Both the position numbers and the translations under genes were made by a program. Positions 45,190 through 54,099 of a stretch of DNA of 64,000 nt are shown one piece after another. This DNA comes from Falsigemmobacter intermedius (GTDB lineage: Bacteria > Pseudomonadota > Alphaproteobacteria > Rhodobacterales > Rhodobacteraceae). Numbering within the stretch: position 1 is the stretch's first letter; each line of letters begins with the position of its first letter. The stretch lies in the NCBI RefSeq assembly GCF_004054105.1, contig NZ_SBLC01000011.1:1-64000 (forward strand). The letters are read 5' to 3'. A model generated the notes under the pieces. That model saw only the letters and a list, made by a program, of their open reading frames with translations. It was not told where the DNA came from and did not search any database.

Positions 45190-46569
45190 ATGGATCTGGA
45201 TTATAAGAAGAACGACCTCTCGCAGGTCGTGGCGGCGGATAAGGCGCATGTCTGGCATCACCTGAGCCAGCATAAGCAATATGAGACCACCGACCCGCGC
45301 GTCTTCGTCGAAGGTAAGGGCCTGAAACTCTGGGACGCCACGGGGCGTGAGTTTCTCGACGCCGTCTCGGGCGGGGTCTGGACGGTCAATGTGGGCTACG
45401 GCCGCGAAAGCATTGCCAATGCGGTGCGCGATCAGCTGATCAAGCTGAATTATTATGCCGGGGCTGCGGGCAACGTTCCCGCCGCGCTCTTTGCGGAGAA
45501 GCTGATTGAGAAGATGCCGGGTATGAGCCGGGTCTATTACTCAAACTCCGGCTCGGAGGCCAATGAGAAGGTCTATAAGATGGTGCGCCAGATCGCGCAC
45601 CGCAAGCACGGCGGCAAAAAGTGGAAGATCCTCTACCGTGAGCGGGATTACCACGGCACCACCATCGGCACCCTTGCCACCTCGGGCCAGCCGCAGCGTG
45701 CCGAGCAATATGGCCCCTACCCGGAGGGTTTTGTTCCGGTCCCGCATTGCCTTGAGTATCGCAAGCAGTGGGATGTTGAGGATTATGGCCGCCGCGCGGC
45801 GGACGCCATCGAAGAGGTGATCCTGCGCGAAGGCCCCGATACCGTGGGCGCCATCGTCCTTGAGCCGGTGACCGCAGGTGGCGGTGTGATCGTGCCGCCG
45901 AAGGGCTATTGGGAGCGGGTGCAGGAAATCTGCCGTCAGTATGACATCCTTCTGCATATCGACGAAGTGGTCTGCGGTCTGGGCCGGACGGGCATGTGGT
46001 TTGGCTATCAGCAATATGGCATCCAGCCCGATTTCGTGACCATGGCCAAGGGTGTGGCCTCGGGCTATGCGGCGATCTCCTGCACGGTGACGACCGAGCG
46101 GGTCTTTGATCTGTTCAAAGAAGATCCCTCCGACAGCATGAGCTATTTCCGCGATATCTCGACCTTCGGCGGCTGCACCTCGGGCCCGGTCGCGGCGCTG
46201 GAAAACATGCGCATCATCGAAGAAGAGGGCCTGCTGGAGAACACCACCGCCATGGGCGCGCGCTGCATGGCGAACCTGAAGGCGCTGCAGAAAAAGCATG
46301 CCGTCATTGGCGATGTGCGGGGCCTTGGCCTCTTCCTTGGGGCTGAGCTGGTGAAAGACCGCACCACCAAAGAGCCGGTTGACGAAAAACAGGCTCAGGC
46401 CGTGGTGGCCGAATGTCTCGCCCAGGGCGTGATCATTGGTGCGACCAACCGCTCGCTGCCGGGCTTTAACAACACGCTCTGCCTCTCGCCCGCGCTGACG
46501 GTGACGGCCGAGGAAATCGACCGCATCACCAATGCGATTGATGTGGCGCTGACCAAAGTTTTCGGCTGA
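45190..46569 (+). CDS. class III aminotransferase (taurine/beta-alanine:pyruvate type)
   Basis: PLP-dependent omega-aminotransferase of 459 residues. VYYSNSGSEANEKVYKM binds the PLP phosphate, ERDYHGTTIGTLATSG stacks the ring, HIDEVVCGLGRTG holds the PLP-N Asp (about 258), and TMAKGVASGYAAIS the Schiff-base Lys (about 287). The pattern recalls taurine-pyruvate aminotransferase Tpa, but no tauR, xsc or tauABC gene is adjacent. Beta-alanine or another omega-amine released by the M20 enzyme is an alternative donor. ATG 45190 follows GGAGGAG; an earlier start (45172) is weaker. It ends at a hairpin. Confidence 0.9.
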   Translation: MDLDYKKNDLSQVVAADKAHVWHHLSQHKQYETTDPRVFVEGKGLKLWDATGREFLDAVSGGVWTVNVGYGRESIANAVRDQLIKLNYYAGAAGNVPAALFAEKLIEKMPGMSRVYYSNSGSEANEKVYKMVRQIAHRKHGGKKWKILYRERDYHGTTIGTLATSGQPQRAEQYGPYPEGFVPVPHCLEYRKQWDVEDYGRRAADAIEEVILREGPDTVGAIVLEPVTAGGGVIVPPKGYWERVQEICRQYDILLHIDEVVCGLGRTGMWFGYQQYGIQPDFVTMAKGVASGYAAISCTVTTERVFDLFKEDPSDSMSYFRDISTFGGCTSGPVAALENMRIIEEEGLLENTTAMGARCMANLKALQKKHAVIGDVRGLGLFLGAELVKDRTTKEPVDEKQAQAVVAECLAQGVIIGATNRSLPGFNNTLCLSPALTVTAEEIDRITNAIDVALTKVFG

Positions 46570-46575
46570 AAGCTC

Positions 46576-46608
46576 ATCGTCCCTCCGCGCCGGTCGCGGG
46601 GGGACGCC
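46576..46608. terminator. hairpin between aminotransferase and TetR genes
   Basis: A 12-bp stem with one G-T wobble (46578-46589 with 46595-46606) and 5-nt loop fills the 39-nt gap between two convergent genes. It lacks a strong T-run on either side; probably a bidirectional terminator. Confidence 0.6.
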
Positions 46609-47229
46609 TCAGACCAGCCCTGGCCAGCGGCCAAGGAAATGCGCCACGCTGTCGAGAACGGCGGGCCCCTCATCCTGCGGGGTGGGCGTCTGATAGACGA
46701 AGCGACGGATCCCGATATAGATGATGCTGCCGTGCAGCCGCCAGATATCCTCAGGTCCCGCCACCTCAGGCGCAATCGCGGCGTTCAGCTCCTCCAGCAT
46801 CGGCGACAGGATCACCTGCTGCAGATGGCCAAGGTAGCGCCGGTTCAGCTCTGCCCCCTCCAGGCCTGAAAACATGAAGATCCGCATCCACTCATAGGTG
46901 AAGATCGCCCGGGTATATTCGGTGTAGAACTGCTCCAGCCGCGCGAGCAGCGGGCGGCTGCGGTCACGGATCAGCGCGGGCCAATGCGGCTCAATCCGGC
47001 TCAGAAAGACCTGTTCATAGACCGCTTCCTGCAGCGCGGTCTTGGTTGGAAAATGCTTGAAAATCAGGGACTGCGTGACCCCCAGCCGCTGCGAAAGATC
47101 CCGCGTATTCCCTGAAAGCCCCACTTCCGCGAAATAGCTGACCGCCCCCGCAAGGATCTGCCGGCGGCGGTCTTCGGGGGCCATGCGGCGGCGGGGGGGC
47201 GTGGGTCGGGGCGTGGGGTGGGCAGTCAT
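46609..47229 (-). CDS. TetR-family regulator
   Basis: A 206-residue repressor. The N-terminal HTH (about 20-66) reads RRQILAGAVSYFAEVGLSGNTRDLSQRLGVTQSLIFKHFPTKTAL, in parts, and the all-helical ligand domain follows. A Pro/Arg-rich extension (TPRPTPPRRRMAPED) precedes the HTH. It is divergent from the coxMSL-like hydroxylase operon. A near-palindrome lies in the shared promoter region (47294-47308), so it probably represses that operon. Confidence 0.9.
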   Translation of the reverse strand: MTAHPTPRPTPPRRRMAPEDRRRQILAGAVSYFAEVGLSGNTRDLSQRLGVTQSLIFKHFPTKTALQEAVYEQVFLSRIEPHWPALIRDRSRPLLARLEQFYTEYTRAIFTYEWMRIFMFSGLEGAELNRRYLGHLQQVILSPMLEELNAAIAPEVAGPEDIWRLHGSIIYIGIRRFVYQTPTPQDEGPAVLDSVAHFLGRWPGLV

Positions 47230-47269
47230 GATCCGGATCAGGCTCCCTTCGGTTCACCTTCGAATTGTC

Positions 47270-47308
47270 TTGACAGCGCGGGCGCCTGGCCAGCTAATTG
47301 CAAGTTAG
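47270..47308 (+). promoter_or_regulatory. promoter and overlapping operator of the molybdenum hydroxylase operon
   Basis: TTGACA (47270-47275), then 17 nt and GCTAAT (47293-47298) resemble -35/-10 boxes. The near-palindrome CTAATTGCAAGTTAG (47294-47308) overlaps the -10 region, a placement suited to TetR repression by the divergent regulator. Confidence 0.55.
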
Positions 47309-47385
47309 AGAGCATCTGCTCACTAAAGACAAGCGGCAGGACGTGGGGAGGAGAGACCACGCCCCGCCGTTGAGGGAGGGGACGA

Positions 47386-48207
47386 ATGAAACCGACGCTG
47401 GCGGGCTATGCCCGCGCATCGACGATTGCCGAGGCCACGGCGTGGCTGGCAGAGGCGGAGGGCGAGGCAAAGGTCATCGCCGGAGGCCAGAGCCTGATGG
47501 CGGCGATGAACATGGGCCTTGCGGGGGATACGCGGCTTATCGACATCAACGGCATTGCGGCGCTGCAGGGCATCCGGGTTGAGGGGGACCGCCTGGTGAT
47601 CGGCGCGCTGACGCGCCATGCGGAACTTGGCCGGAATGCTCTGATTGCTGAACATGCCCCGCTTTTACAGCGCGCCGTGCCGCTGATCGCCCATAAGGCC
47701 ATCCGCAGCCGCGGCACCATCGGCGGATCGCTGTCGCATGCAGATCCGGCGGCGGAACTTCCCGCCTGCGTACTGGCGCTGGACGGGCGGATCCGCATCG
47801 CCGGGCCGGAGGGCGAACGTGAGGTCGCGGCCGATGACTTCTTCCAGGACGTCTTTGTGACGGATCTTGGCAGCGATGAGATTGTGACCGCGATCTCTCT
47901 TCCCCTTGCCGGGGCGGATGAGACCTATGACATCCGCGAACTCTCCCGCCGCGCGGGGGATTTTGCCCTCGCCGGTCTGGCTTTCGTAAAACGCGGGGGC
48001 GCGCATCGGATCGCCTTTTTCGGCACCGGTCCGCGTCCTCTTCTGGCCCGCGGGGTCATGGCGGCGCTGGACGCAGGCGATACCGCCGGGGCGCTTGAGG
48101 CCCTGTCCGGCGACATTGAGCCGCAAAACGACGCCCATGCCTCTGCCGCTTATCGGGGCCATCTGGCCCGGGTTCTGCTCTCCCGCTGCCTGAAGGATCA
48201 CGCATAA
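47386..48207 (+). CDS. molybdenum hydroxylase FAD-binding medium subunit (CoxM/CutM-like)
   Basis: FAD subunit of 273 residues of a xanthine-oxidase-family enzyme. The PCMH-type FAD domain contains KVIAGGQSLMAAMNMGLA (about 26-43) and IRSRGTIGGSLSHADPAAELPA (about 106-127), the two conserved FAD-binding segments. It is co-transcribed with the small and large subunits; its stop shares a nucleotide with the small-subunit start. Confidence 0.92.
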   Translation: MKPTLAGYARASTIAEATAWLAEAEGEAKVIAGGQSLMAAMNMGLAGDTRLIDINGIAALQGIRVEGDRLVIGALTRHAELGRNALIAEHAPLLQRAVPLIAHKAIRSRGTIGGSLSHADPAAELPACVLALDGRIRIAGPEGEREVAADDFFQDVFVTDLGSDEIVTAISLPLAGADETYDIRELSRRAGDFALAGLAFVKRGGAHRIAFFGTGPRPLLARGVMAALDAGDTAGALEALSGDIEPQNDAHASAAYRGHLARVLLSRCLKDHA

Positions 48208-48704
48208 TGTCCGATCATTTTCAAACGGAAGCGCCGATCCGCCTGACCGTGAACGGCGAAAAAGTCAAAGCGCGTGTGCGCGTCGGCCAGCATCTGACCG
48301 ATTTTCTGCGCGAGGAACTGGGGCTGACCGGTTCTCACATCGGCTGCGAGCACGGGGTCTGCGGAGCCTGCACCCTGCGCGTCAACGGGGAGATCATCCG
48401 CGGCTGTCTGATGCTGGCGGCCCAGGCCGATGGTATGGAGGTCGAAACGATTGAGGGGCTGACCGAGCGCGGCGTGATCGCCGATCTCCAGGCCGAATTT
48501 GTAGCACGCAATGCGCTGCAATGCGGCTTCTGCACGCCGGGGATGCTGGCCACCGCCGCCGATCTTCTGCAGCGCGGCGGCGTGCCTGCCCGCGCTGAAA
48601 TCCGCGATCATCTCTCGGGCAACTACTGCCGCTGCACCGGTTATGAGGCCATCATCGACGCCGTGGAAAATGTGGCCCGCGCCCGGGCGGAGGCCGTGAA
48701 ATGA
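48207..48704 (+). CDS. molybdenum hydroxylase [2Fe-2S] small subunit (CoxS/CutS-like)
   Basis: Iron-sulfur subunit of 165 residues. The plant-ferredoxin-type cluster ligands are in GCEHGVCGACTLRVNGEIIRGC (about 50-70), and the second cluster in QCGFCTPGM and NYCRCTGYEAI. It passes electrons from the Mo site to FAD. It overlaps the large-subunit gene by 4 nt. Confidence 0.95.
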   Translation: MSDHFQTEAPIRLTVNGEKVKARVRVGQHLTDFLREELGLTGSHIGCEHGVCGACTLRVNGEIIRGCLMLAAQADGMEVETIEGLTERGVIADLQAEFVARNALQCGFCTPGMLATAADLLQRGGVPARAEIRDHLSGNYCRCTGYEAIIDAVENVARARAEAVK

Positions 48705-51082
48705 GCATTGATTTCGGCAATCCCGACCGTCCGAACAGCTATATCGGCCGCACCGTCCCGCGCCCCAATGCACCGCGCCTGGTGCAGGGCCGTGGCCGCT
48801 ATGTGGATGATCTTTCGCTGCCGCGCATGCTGCATGTGGCCTTCGTGCGCTCGCCCTGGGGGCACGCGAAGATCACCGCCATCGACACGGCGGAAGCCCT
48901 TGCCTGTGAAGGCGTCCGCGCGATTTTCACCGGCGCGGATCTGGCGCCGCATTGCACCCCCTGGGTCGCGGTTCTGGCGCATCTGAAGGGGCTGAAATCC
49001 GCGCCCCAGCACGCCCTGGCCATCGGGCGCACCTGCTGGGTCGGTGAGCCGGTGGCAGCCGTCGTGGCCGACAGCCGCGCAGAGGCAGAAGCTGCCACAG
49101 CCCTGGTGAACATCGATTATGAAGAACTGCCGGTGGTGACGGAGATCCGCACCGCGCTTGATGCCGAAACCCCGGTCATTCACCCGGAGCTGGGCGATAA
49201 CCTCGCCTTCCGGCGCGAGCATGTGCAGGGCGATGTGGAAGCGGCTTTCGCCAGCGCCCACAAGGTCATTTCGGCCAGTTTCAAGACCGGCCGTCACACC
49301 GGCGTCACGCTGGAGCCGCGCGGCTGCCTGGCAGACTGGAACGCCGCTGAGGGGCAGCTGACGGTCTGGCAGGGCACCCAGGCCCCGCATATGATCCAGA
49401 CGGTGCTGGCCACGCATCTGGGTCTTCCGGAATCAAAGGTCCGGGTGATCTGCAACGACGTCGGCGGCTCTTTCGGGATCAAGGTCCACGTCTATCCAGA
49501 CGAAGTGGCCACCGCGGCCATCGCGAAAGTCATGGGCCGTCCGGTGAAATTCATCGCCGACCGGCTGGAGAGTTTCGTCTCGGATATCCACGCCCGCGAC
49601 CATGAGATTGATGGTCGCATCGCCGTAGATGAGACCGGAAAAATCCTCGCCTTTGATATCGACGACTGGACCGGAATCGGCCCCTATTCGGTCTATCCGC
49701 GCACCTCGGCGATTGAAGGCAACCAGGTCGTGAACCTTTGCGGCGGGCCCTATGATTTCGCCAATTACCGCGCGCGGACCTCGGTGGTGCTGCAGAACAA
49801 AGCGCCGACCTGCCAGTATCGCGCCGTGGGCCATCCGATCGCCACGGCGGTGACCGAAGGGCTGGTCGATCTGGCCGCAGAGGCGCTGAATATGGACCCC
49901 GCCGAGATCCGTCGGCGGAACTTCTTTGCCGATGACGCCTATCCGGTCACCTCGCCCGCCAATATGCGTTTTGAGGGGCTGTCGCATCAGGCGACGATGG
50001 ATAAGCTACTGGAAATGATGGATTATGAGGCCCTGCGCCGCGATCAGGCAGAGGCCCGGGAAAAGGGCATCTGGCGCGGTATCGGCCTTGCGAGCTTCAT
50101 TGAACTGACCAATCCCAGCCCCTTCATGTATGGCATCGGCGGTGCCCGCATCTCGGCCCAGGACGGGGCGACGGTGCGGATGGACCCCGACGGCTCGGTC
50201 GTGGTGCTCTCGGGTGTAACCGAACAGGGCCAGGGCACCGAGGCGATGCTCTCGCAGGTGGTGGCCGAGGGCGTGGGCGTGCGCCCCGATCAGGTCCGCG
50301 TCATCACCGGCGACACTCAGGTCACCCCCTATGGCGGCGGCACATGGGCCTCGCGCGGGGCAGGCATCGGCGGTGAAGCGGCGCTTCAGGCGGCGATTGC
50401 GCTAAAGGGGGCGATCCTGGAGGTGGCGGGGGCCATGCTGCAATGCGCGCCCGAAAGCCTCTCCGTCCACGAGGGGCAGATCGTCGACCGCGAGGGCGGT
50501 GCTGTGCGGATGCCGCTCAGCGAGCTGGGCCGCGTGGTTTATTTCCGGGGCGATACGCTGCCGAAAGGCCTGCCGCGTGAACTGGTGCAGACGCGCCATT
50601 TCATCACCATGGATTACCCCTTCGCCTTCACCAATGGCGCTCAGGCCTCTTATGTCGAGGTGGACCGCGACACGGGCTTTGTGAAGCTGCTGAAGCACTG
50701 GTGCGTCGAAGACTGCGGCCGCGTCATCAACCCGCAGCTGGTCGATGAACAGATCCGCGGCGGGATCGTCCAGGGTCTGGGCGGCGCGCTCTTTGAGGAA
50801 TGTCTCTACGACGACTATGGCCAGCTTCTGAACGGCTCGATGGCGGATTACCTGGTGCCGATGGCGGTGGAAATGCCGGACATGCAGATCGCCCATGTGG
50901 AAACACCGACCGCGGAATCGCTGCTCGGCGCCAAAGGCGCGGGAGAGGCCGGGACGGCCGGTGCGCCGGCTGCGGTGATGAATGCCATCAATGATGCGAT
51001 CCGCCCCAGCGGCGGGCGCATTTTGCAGATGCCTATGACGCCTGAGCGCATTTTGCGCGCCATGGGGGTTTTGAGCGACTGA
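48701..51082 (+). CDS. molybdopterin-binding large subunit, xanthine oxidase family
   Basis: Catalytic subunit of 793 residues that hydroxylates a carbon (aldehyde, N-heterocycle or similar). The Ald_Xan_dh hammerhead domain occupies about 20-130 and the Mo-binding domain the rest, with GGSFGIKVHVYPDEVA near 250 and GAGEAGTAGAPAA near the end holding the catalytic Glu. The active-site loop reads QYRAVGHPIATA, unlike CO dehydrogenase (AYxCSFR or AYRGAGR), so CO is not its substrate. Substrate unknown. The TRAP genes begin 36 nt downstream, so it may act on the TRAP-imported compound. Confidence 0.92.
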   Translation: MSIDFGNPDRPNSYIGRTVPRPNAPRLVQGRGRYVDDLSLPRMLHVAFVRSPWGHAKITAIDTAEALACEGVRAIFTGADLAPHCTPWVAVLAHLKGLKSAPQHALAIGRTCWVGEPVAAVVADSRAEAEAATALVNIDYEELPVVTEIRTALDAETPVIHPELGDNLAFRREHVQGDVEAAFASAHKVISASFKTGRHTGVTLEPRGCLADWNAAEGQLTVWQGTQAPHMIQTVLATHLGLPESKVRVICNDVGGSFGIKVHVYPDEVATAAIAKVMGRPVKFIADRLESFVSDIHARDHEIDGRIAVDETGKILAFDIDDWTGIGPYSVYPRTSAIEGNQVVNLCGGPYDFANYRARTSVVLQNKAPTCQYRAVGHPIATAVTEGLVDLAAEALNMDPAEIRRRNFFADDAYPVTSPANMRFEGLSHQATMDKLLEMMDYEALRRDQAEAREKGIWRGIGLASFIELTNPSPFMYGIGGARISAQDGATVRMDPDGSVVVLSGVTEQGQGTEAMLSQVVAEGVGVRPDQVRVITGDTQVTPYGGGTWASRGAGIGGEAALQAAIALKGAILEVAGAMLQCAPESLSVHEGQIVDREGGAVRMPLSELGRVVYFRGDTLPKGLPRELVQTRHFITMDYPFAFTNGAQASYVEVDRDTGFVKLLKHWCVEDCGRVINPQLVDEQIRGGIVQGLGGALFEECLYDDYGQLLNGSMADYLVPMAVEMPDMQIAHVETPTAESLLGAKGAGEAGTAGAPAAVMNAINDAIRPSGGRILQMPMTPERILRAMGVLSD

Positions 51083-51118
51083 GAAAGACCTGTGCATCCG
51101 GATCTGGGAGGATAAACG

Positions 51119-52165
51119 ATGCCTGCTAAACTGACTTTCGCCGTGGCCCTGCTGCTCGGCACCGCAGCCTACGCCCAACAAAGCGTGACCGTGAATATCG
51201 GCTCCAGCCACCCTGAGGCCAATATCTGGGTCTATGCCATGAAAAATGGCTTCCAGCCCGAAGTGGATCGCATTCTTGCCGAGAAAGGCGAGTATAAGAT
51301 CAACTGGGTCGAGGCCTATGGCGGCACGCTTTACAAATTCACCGACACCCGCGCGGCCGTGAAAGACGGCATCGTCGATGTCGGCATGGTCGGCACCGTC
51401 TGGGAGGGGGCCACCATGCCCCTGCAGAATGTGACCTATTTTGCCCCCTTCGCCACCGACGACCACATGATGCTCATCGATATTTTCGACAAGCTGAATG
51501 TGGAACTGCCCGAGCTTGCCGAGAGCTGGAAGGCTCAGGGCATGCGGCATCTGTCCTCGCTGATTACCGACAGCTATGACATCTACTCAAACTTCCCGAT
51601 TACCGGCCTGGCGGATCTGAAGAACCGCAAAATCAATGCCCCGGGCACCTCAGCCAACTGGCTGAGCGGAACCGGAGCCACCCCGGTTGATGGCGCGCTG
51701 ACCACCTATTACACCAATATCCAGACCGGAGTGACCGAAGGCGCGCTGTCTTTTGCCTCGGGTATCCTGCCGACCCGGGTTTATGAGGTGGCACCCCATC
51801 TGACGAAGGTCGGTGCGGGTTCGATGTATTTCGGCTCGATCGCGGCCAATGAAAGGTTCTTCCAGTCGCTGCCCGAGCCGGTGCAGCAGGCCTTCCTGGC
51901 CGCCGGTCCGGTGACCTCAAAAGCACATGGCGAATATGTCACCCAGCTGGCCGCGAAAGCCATGGTCGATATGCAGGCCGCCGGTCTGAAAGTGGCAGAG
52001 CTTCCGGCTGAGGAAAAAGCTGCCTGGGTGAACACCCTGCCCAATATCATTGAGCCCTGGATCGGCCAGACCGGCGACGCCGGTAAGGCCGTTCTGAAGG
52101 CTTATATGAGCGAGCTGCGCGCGCGCGGGGTCACGCCGCTGCGCGACTGGGATGCGGGGCTTTAA
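51119..52165 (+). CDS. dctP: TRAP transporter solute receptor (DctP/family 7 type)
   Basis: Periplasmic receptor of 348 residues. A short Sec signal (LTFAVALLLGTAAYAQ) precedes SVTVNIGSSHPEANIWVYAMKNGF. WVEAYGGTLYKFTDTRAAVKDGIVDVGMVG and LKNRKINAPGTSANWLSGTGATPVD, read in parts, are the conserved TRAP-P regions, including the ligand Arg segment. It heads the P-Q-M transporter set after the hydroxylase genes. Confidence 0.9.
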   Translation: MPAKLTFAVALLLGTAAYAQQSVTVNIGSSHPEANIWVYAMKNGFQPEVDRILAEKGEYKINWVEAYGGTLYKFTDTRAAVKDGIVDVGMVGTVWEGATMPLQNVTYFAPFATDDHMMLIDIFDKLNVELPELAESWKAQGMRHLSSLITDSYDIYSNFPITGLADLKNRKINAPGTSANWLSGTGATPVDGALTTYYTNIQTGVTEGALSFASGILPTRVYEVAPHLTKVGAGSMYFGSIAANERFFQSLPEPVQQAFLAAGPVTSKAHGEYVTQLAAKAMVDMQAAGLKVAELPAEEKAAWVNTLPNIIEPWIGQTGDAGKAVLKAYMSELRARGVTPLRDWDAGL

Positions 52166-52195
52166 AAGCTGAAATGAAGATGCGGTTTACGCAAG

Positions 52196-52720
52196 ATGGA
52201 TGATACCCCCGAACCCGGCCCGGTTGAGGGCGGGCCGGCGGACCGGCTGGCAGAGGTTCTCTCTGCCACCGGTTCGGTCTGGACCTTCCTTTTGATGTTC
52301 CTGATTGTGGCCGATGTGATCGGACGCAGTTTTCTCAACAGCCCGATTGTGGGGGTCGCGGAAATTGCGGGCCGCTCGGTGGTGGCAATCGTCTTTTTGC
52401 AACTGGCAGGCGCAATTCTGAGCGACCGCCTGACCCGTGCCGATCTGCTGTTGCAGCTTATCGGTGCGCGCAGCCTGCTGCTTCGGCGCGCGATGAAGGT
52501 GTTCTTCATGCTCTGCGCCGCCCTCGTCTGCGGGCTGATCGCCTTTGGCGGCTGGGGCGAGAGTCTTGGCACCTTCACCAGCAATGAATTCTTCGGCGTT
52601 CAGGGCGTCTTTACCATTCCGATCTGGCCCTTCCGCTGGCTGATGACCCTCGGGGCCGTCTTTGGCATGCTGGCAGCGCTTCTGGGCGCCTTTCGCATCG
52701 CAACGGGAGCGCGGGCATGA
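52196..52720 (+). CDS. dctQ: TRAP transporter small membrane subunit (DctQ)
   Basis: A 174-residue protein with four TM helices. TFLLMFLIVADVIGRSFLN and PIVGVAEIAGRSVVAIVFLQLA are the typical DctQ motifs. Its stop overlaps the dctM start by 4 nt. The start is the ATG at 52196 with a modest AAGATG upstream. Confidence 0.88.
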   Translation: MDDTPEPGPVEGGPADRLAEVLSATGSVWTFLLMFLIVADVIGRSFLNSPIVGVAEIAGRSVVAIVFLQLAGAILSDRLTRADLLLQLIGARSLLLRRAMKVFFMLCAALVCGLIAFGGWGESLGTFTSNEFFGVQGVFTIPIWPFRWLMTLGAVFGMLAALLGAFRIATGARA

Positions 52721-54048
52721 CCTCTCTGACCATCGGGCTTTTGCTCATCGCACTTCTGGTCGTGCTGATCCTTCTGGGGATGCATATTGCCATTGGCCTG
52801 ATCCTCGTGGGCTTCCTCGGGATCTGGATCCTGCGCGGCAATATCGATCTGGCCTTCCGGCTTCTGGATCTGACCGCCTGGAACGGCATTGCGGATTACC
52901 TTTTTGCGACCATTCCGCTTTTTGTGATGATGGGGCTCCTCGTCAGCGCCTCGAATGTCGGGCGTGACACCTTTGCCGTGGCAGAGGTCCTGCTTCGCCG
53001 CCTTCTGGGCGGGCTGGGGGTCGCCACCGTGGCGGCCAATACCGTCTTTGCGGCTGTGACCGGGGTCTCCATCGCCTCGGCTGCGGTCTTTACCCGCGTG
53101 GCGGTGCCCGAGATGCGCCAGCACGGCTATCGCACCGCTTTTGCGGCCGGAACCGTGGCAGGATCGTCAATTCTCGGAATGATGATCCCGCCATCGCTTC
53201 TGATGATCGTTTACGGGGTGCTGGCAGAGGTTTCGATCGGCTCGCTCTTTATTGCCGGGGTGATCCCGGGGGCAATGCTGGCCCTTGGCTTTGTAGTGGT
53301 CATCATGACCATGGCCCGTTTTACCCCCGGGTTTGTCTATGAAAACCCCGAGGCTGCCCGGCAACGCCGGCAGGCGGGGCCTCAGGAGACCGGGATGTCG
53401 GGCCGGGAGATGCTGGCCAGGCTTCTGCCGATCGCGGCTCTGGTGTTTCTGGTGCTCGGCGGGCTTTATTCGGGCTATTTCACCCCGACTGAGGCCGGTG
53501 GTGTGGGGGCCTTCGGCGCGCTGATCATCGCCCTGATGCGCCGCAGCCTGACGCGGCAGAAAACCTGGGAGATCATTCGTCAGACGGGCGCAATCTCGGT
53601 CTCGATCCTCTTTCTGCTGATCGCGGCGAGCTTTTACAGCCGGATGCTCTCCGTGGCGGGGCTGCCCAATGGCATTGCCGGGCTGATCCGCGACGGCGGC
53701 TTCAGCGCGACGGGGTTTCTGGCGATGTATATCCTTCTGATCATCGCTCTGGGGATGATCCTCGACAGCACCTCGATCCTGCTGATCGTTGTACCGATCA
53801 TGGCCCCGATTGCCGATGGCTTTGGCTTTAACCTGATCCATTTCGGCGTGCTCACGGTGCTGGCGGTTGAGATCGGTCTGCTGACGCCGCCCTTCGGTAT
53901 CTCGGTCTTTACGGTGCACAACACATTGAATGATCCGTCGATCGGGGTGGAGAAGGTCTTTATGGGCACCATCCCCTTCATCAGCGTGATGATCCTTGTC
54001 CTTCTGGTGCTGGCTTTCTTTCCGGTCCTGAGCCTCGCGCTGATCTGA
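52717..54048 (+). CDS. dctM: TRAP transporter large permease (DctM)
   Basis: Large membrane subunit of 443 residues with about 12 TM helices. AATIP-like PLFVMMGLLVSASNVGRD, VTGVSIASAAVF and MMIPPSLLMIVYGVLAEVSIGSLFIAGVIPG, read in parts, are typical DctM sequences, as is SGYFTPTEAGGVGAFGALI. It uses a sodium gradient. A terminator follows. Confidence 0.93.
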   Translation: MTSLTIGLLLIALLVVLILLGMHIAIGLILVGFLGIWILRGNIDLAFRLLDLTAWNGIADYLFATIPLFVMMGLLVSASNVGRDTFAVAEVLLRRLLGGLGVATVAANTVFAAVTGVSIASAAVFTRVAVPEMRQHGYRTAFAAGTVAGSSILGMMIPPSLLMIVYGVLAEVSIGSLFIAGVIPGAMLALGFVVVIMTMARFTPGFVYENPEAARQRRQAGPQETGMSGREMLARLLPIAALVFLVLGGLYSGYFTPTEAGGVGAFGALIIALMRRSLTRQKTWEIIRQTGAISVSILFLLIAASFYSRMLSVAGLPNGIAGLIRDGGFSATGFLAMYILLIIALGMILDSTSILLIVVPIMAPIADGFGFNLIHFGVLTVLAVEIGLLTPPFGISVFTVHNTLNDPSIGVEKVFMGTIPFISVMILVLLVLAFFPVLSLALI

Positions 54049-54062
54049 GACAACAAGGACAG

Positions 54063-54099
54063 GACCGCGCCCCGCTTCAGCGCGGGGGGCGGTCTTTTC
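54063..54099 (+). terminator. terminator after the TRAP genes
   Basis: A strong GC stem (GACCGCGCCCCGC with GCGGGGGGCGGTC, TTCA loop) with TTTTC lies 15 nt past the dctM stop, and borders the stop of the minus-strand gene. Confidence 0.85.

Noticed and set aside
45190-46569. Definite taurine-pyruvate aminotransferase
   Set aside because: Sequence pattern is similar, but no xsc, tauR or taurine importer adjoins and the operon context is amide/ureido hydrolysis, so the substrate is left open.
48701-51082. Carbon monoxide dehydrogenase large subunit
   Set aside because: The active-site loop QYRAVGHP does not match form I (AYxCSFR) or form II (AYRGAGR), so only the broader xanthine-oxidase family is claimed.
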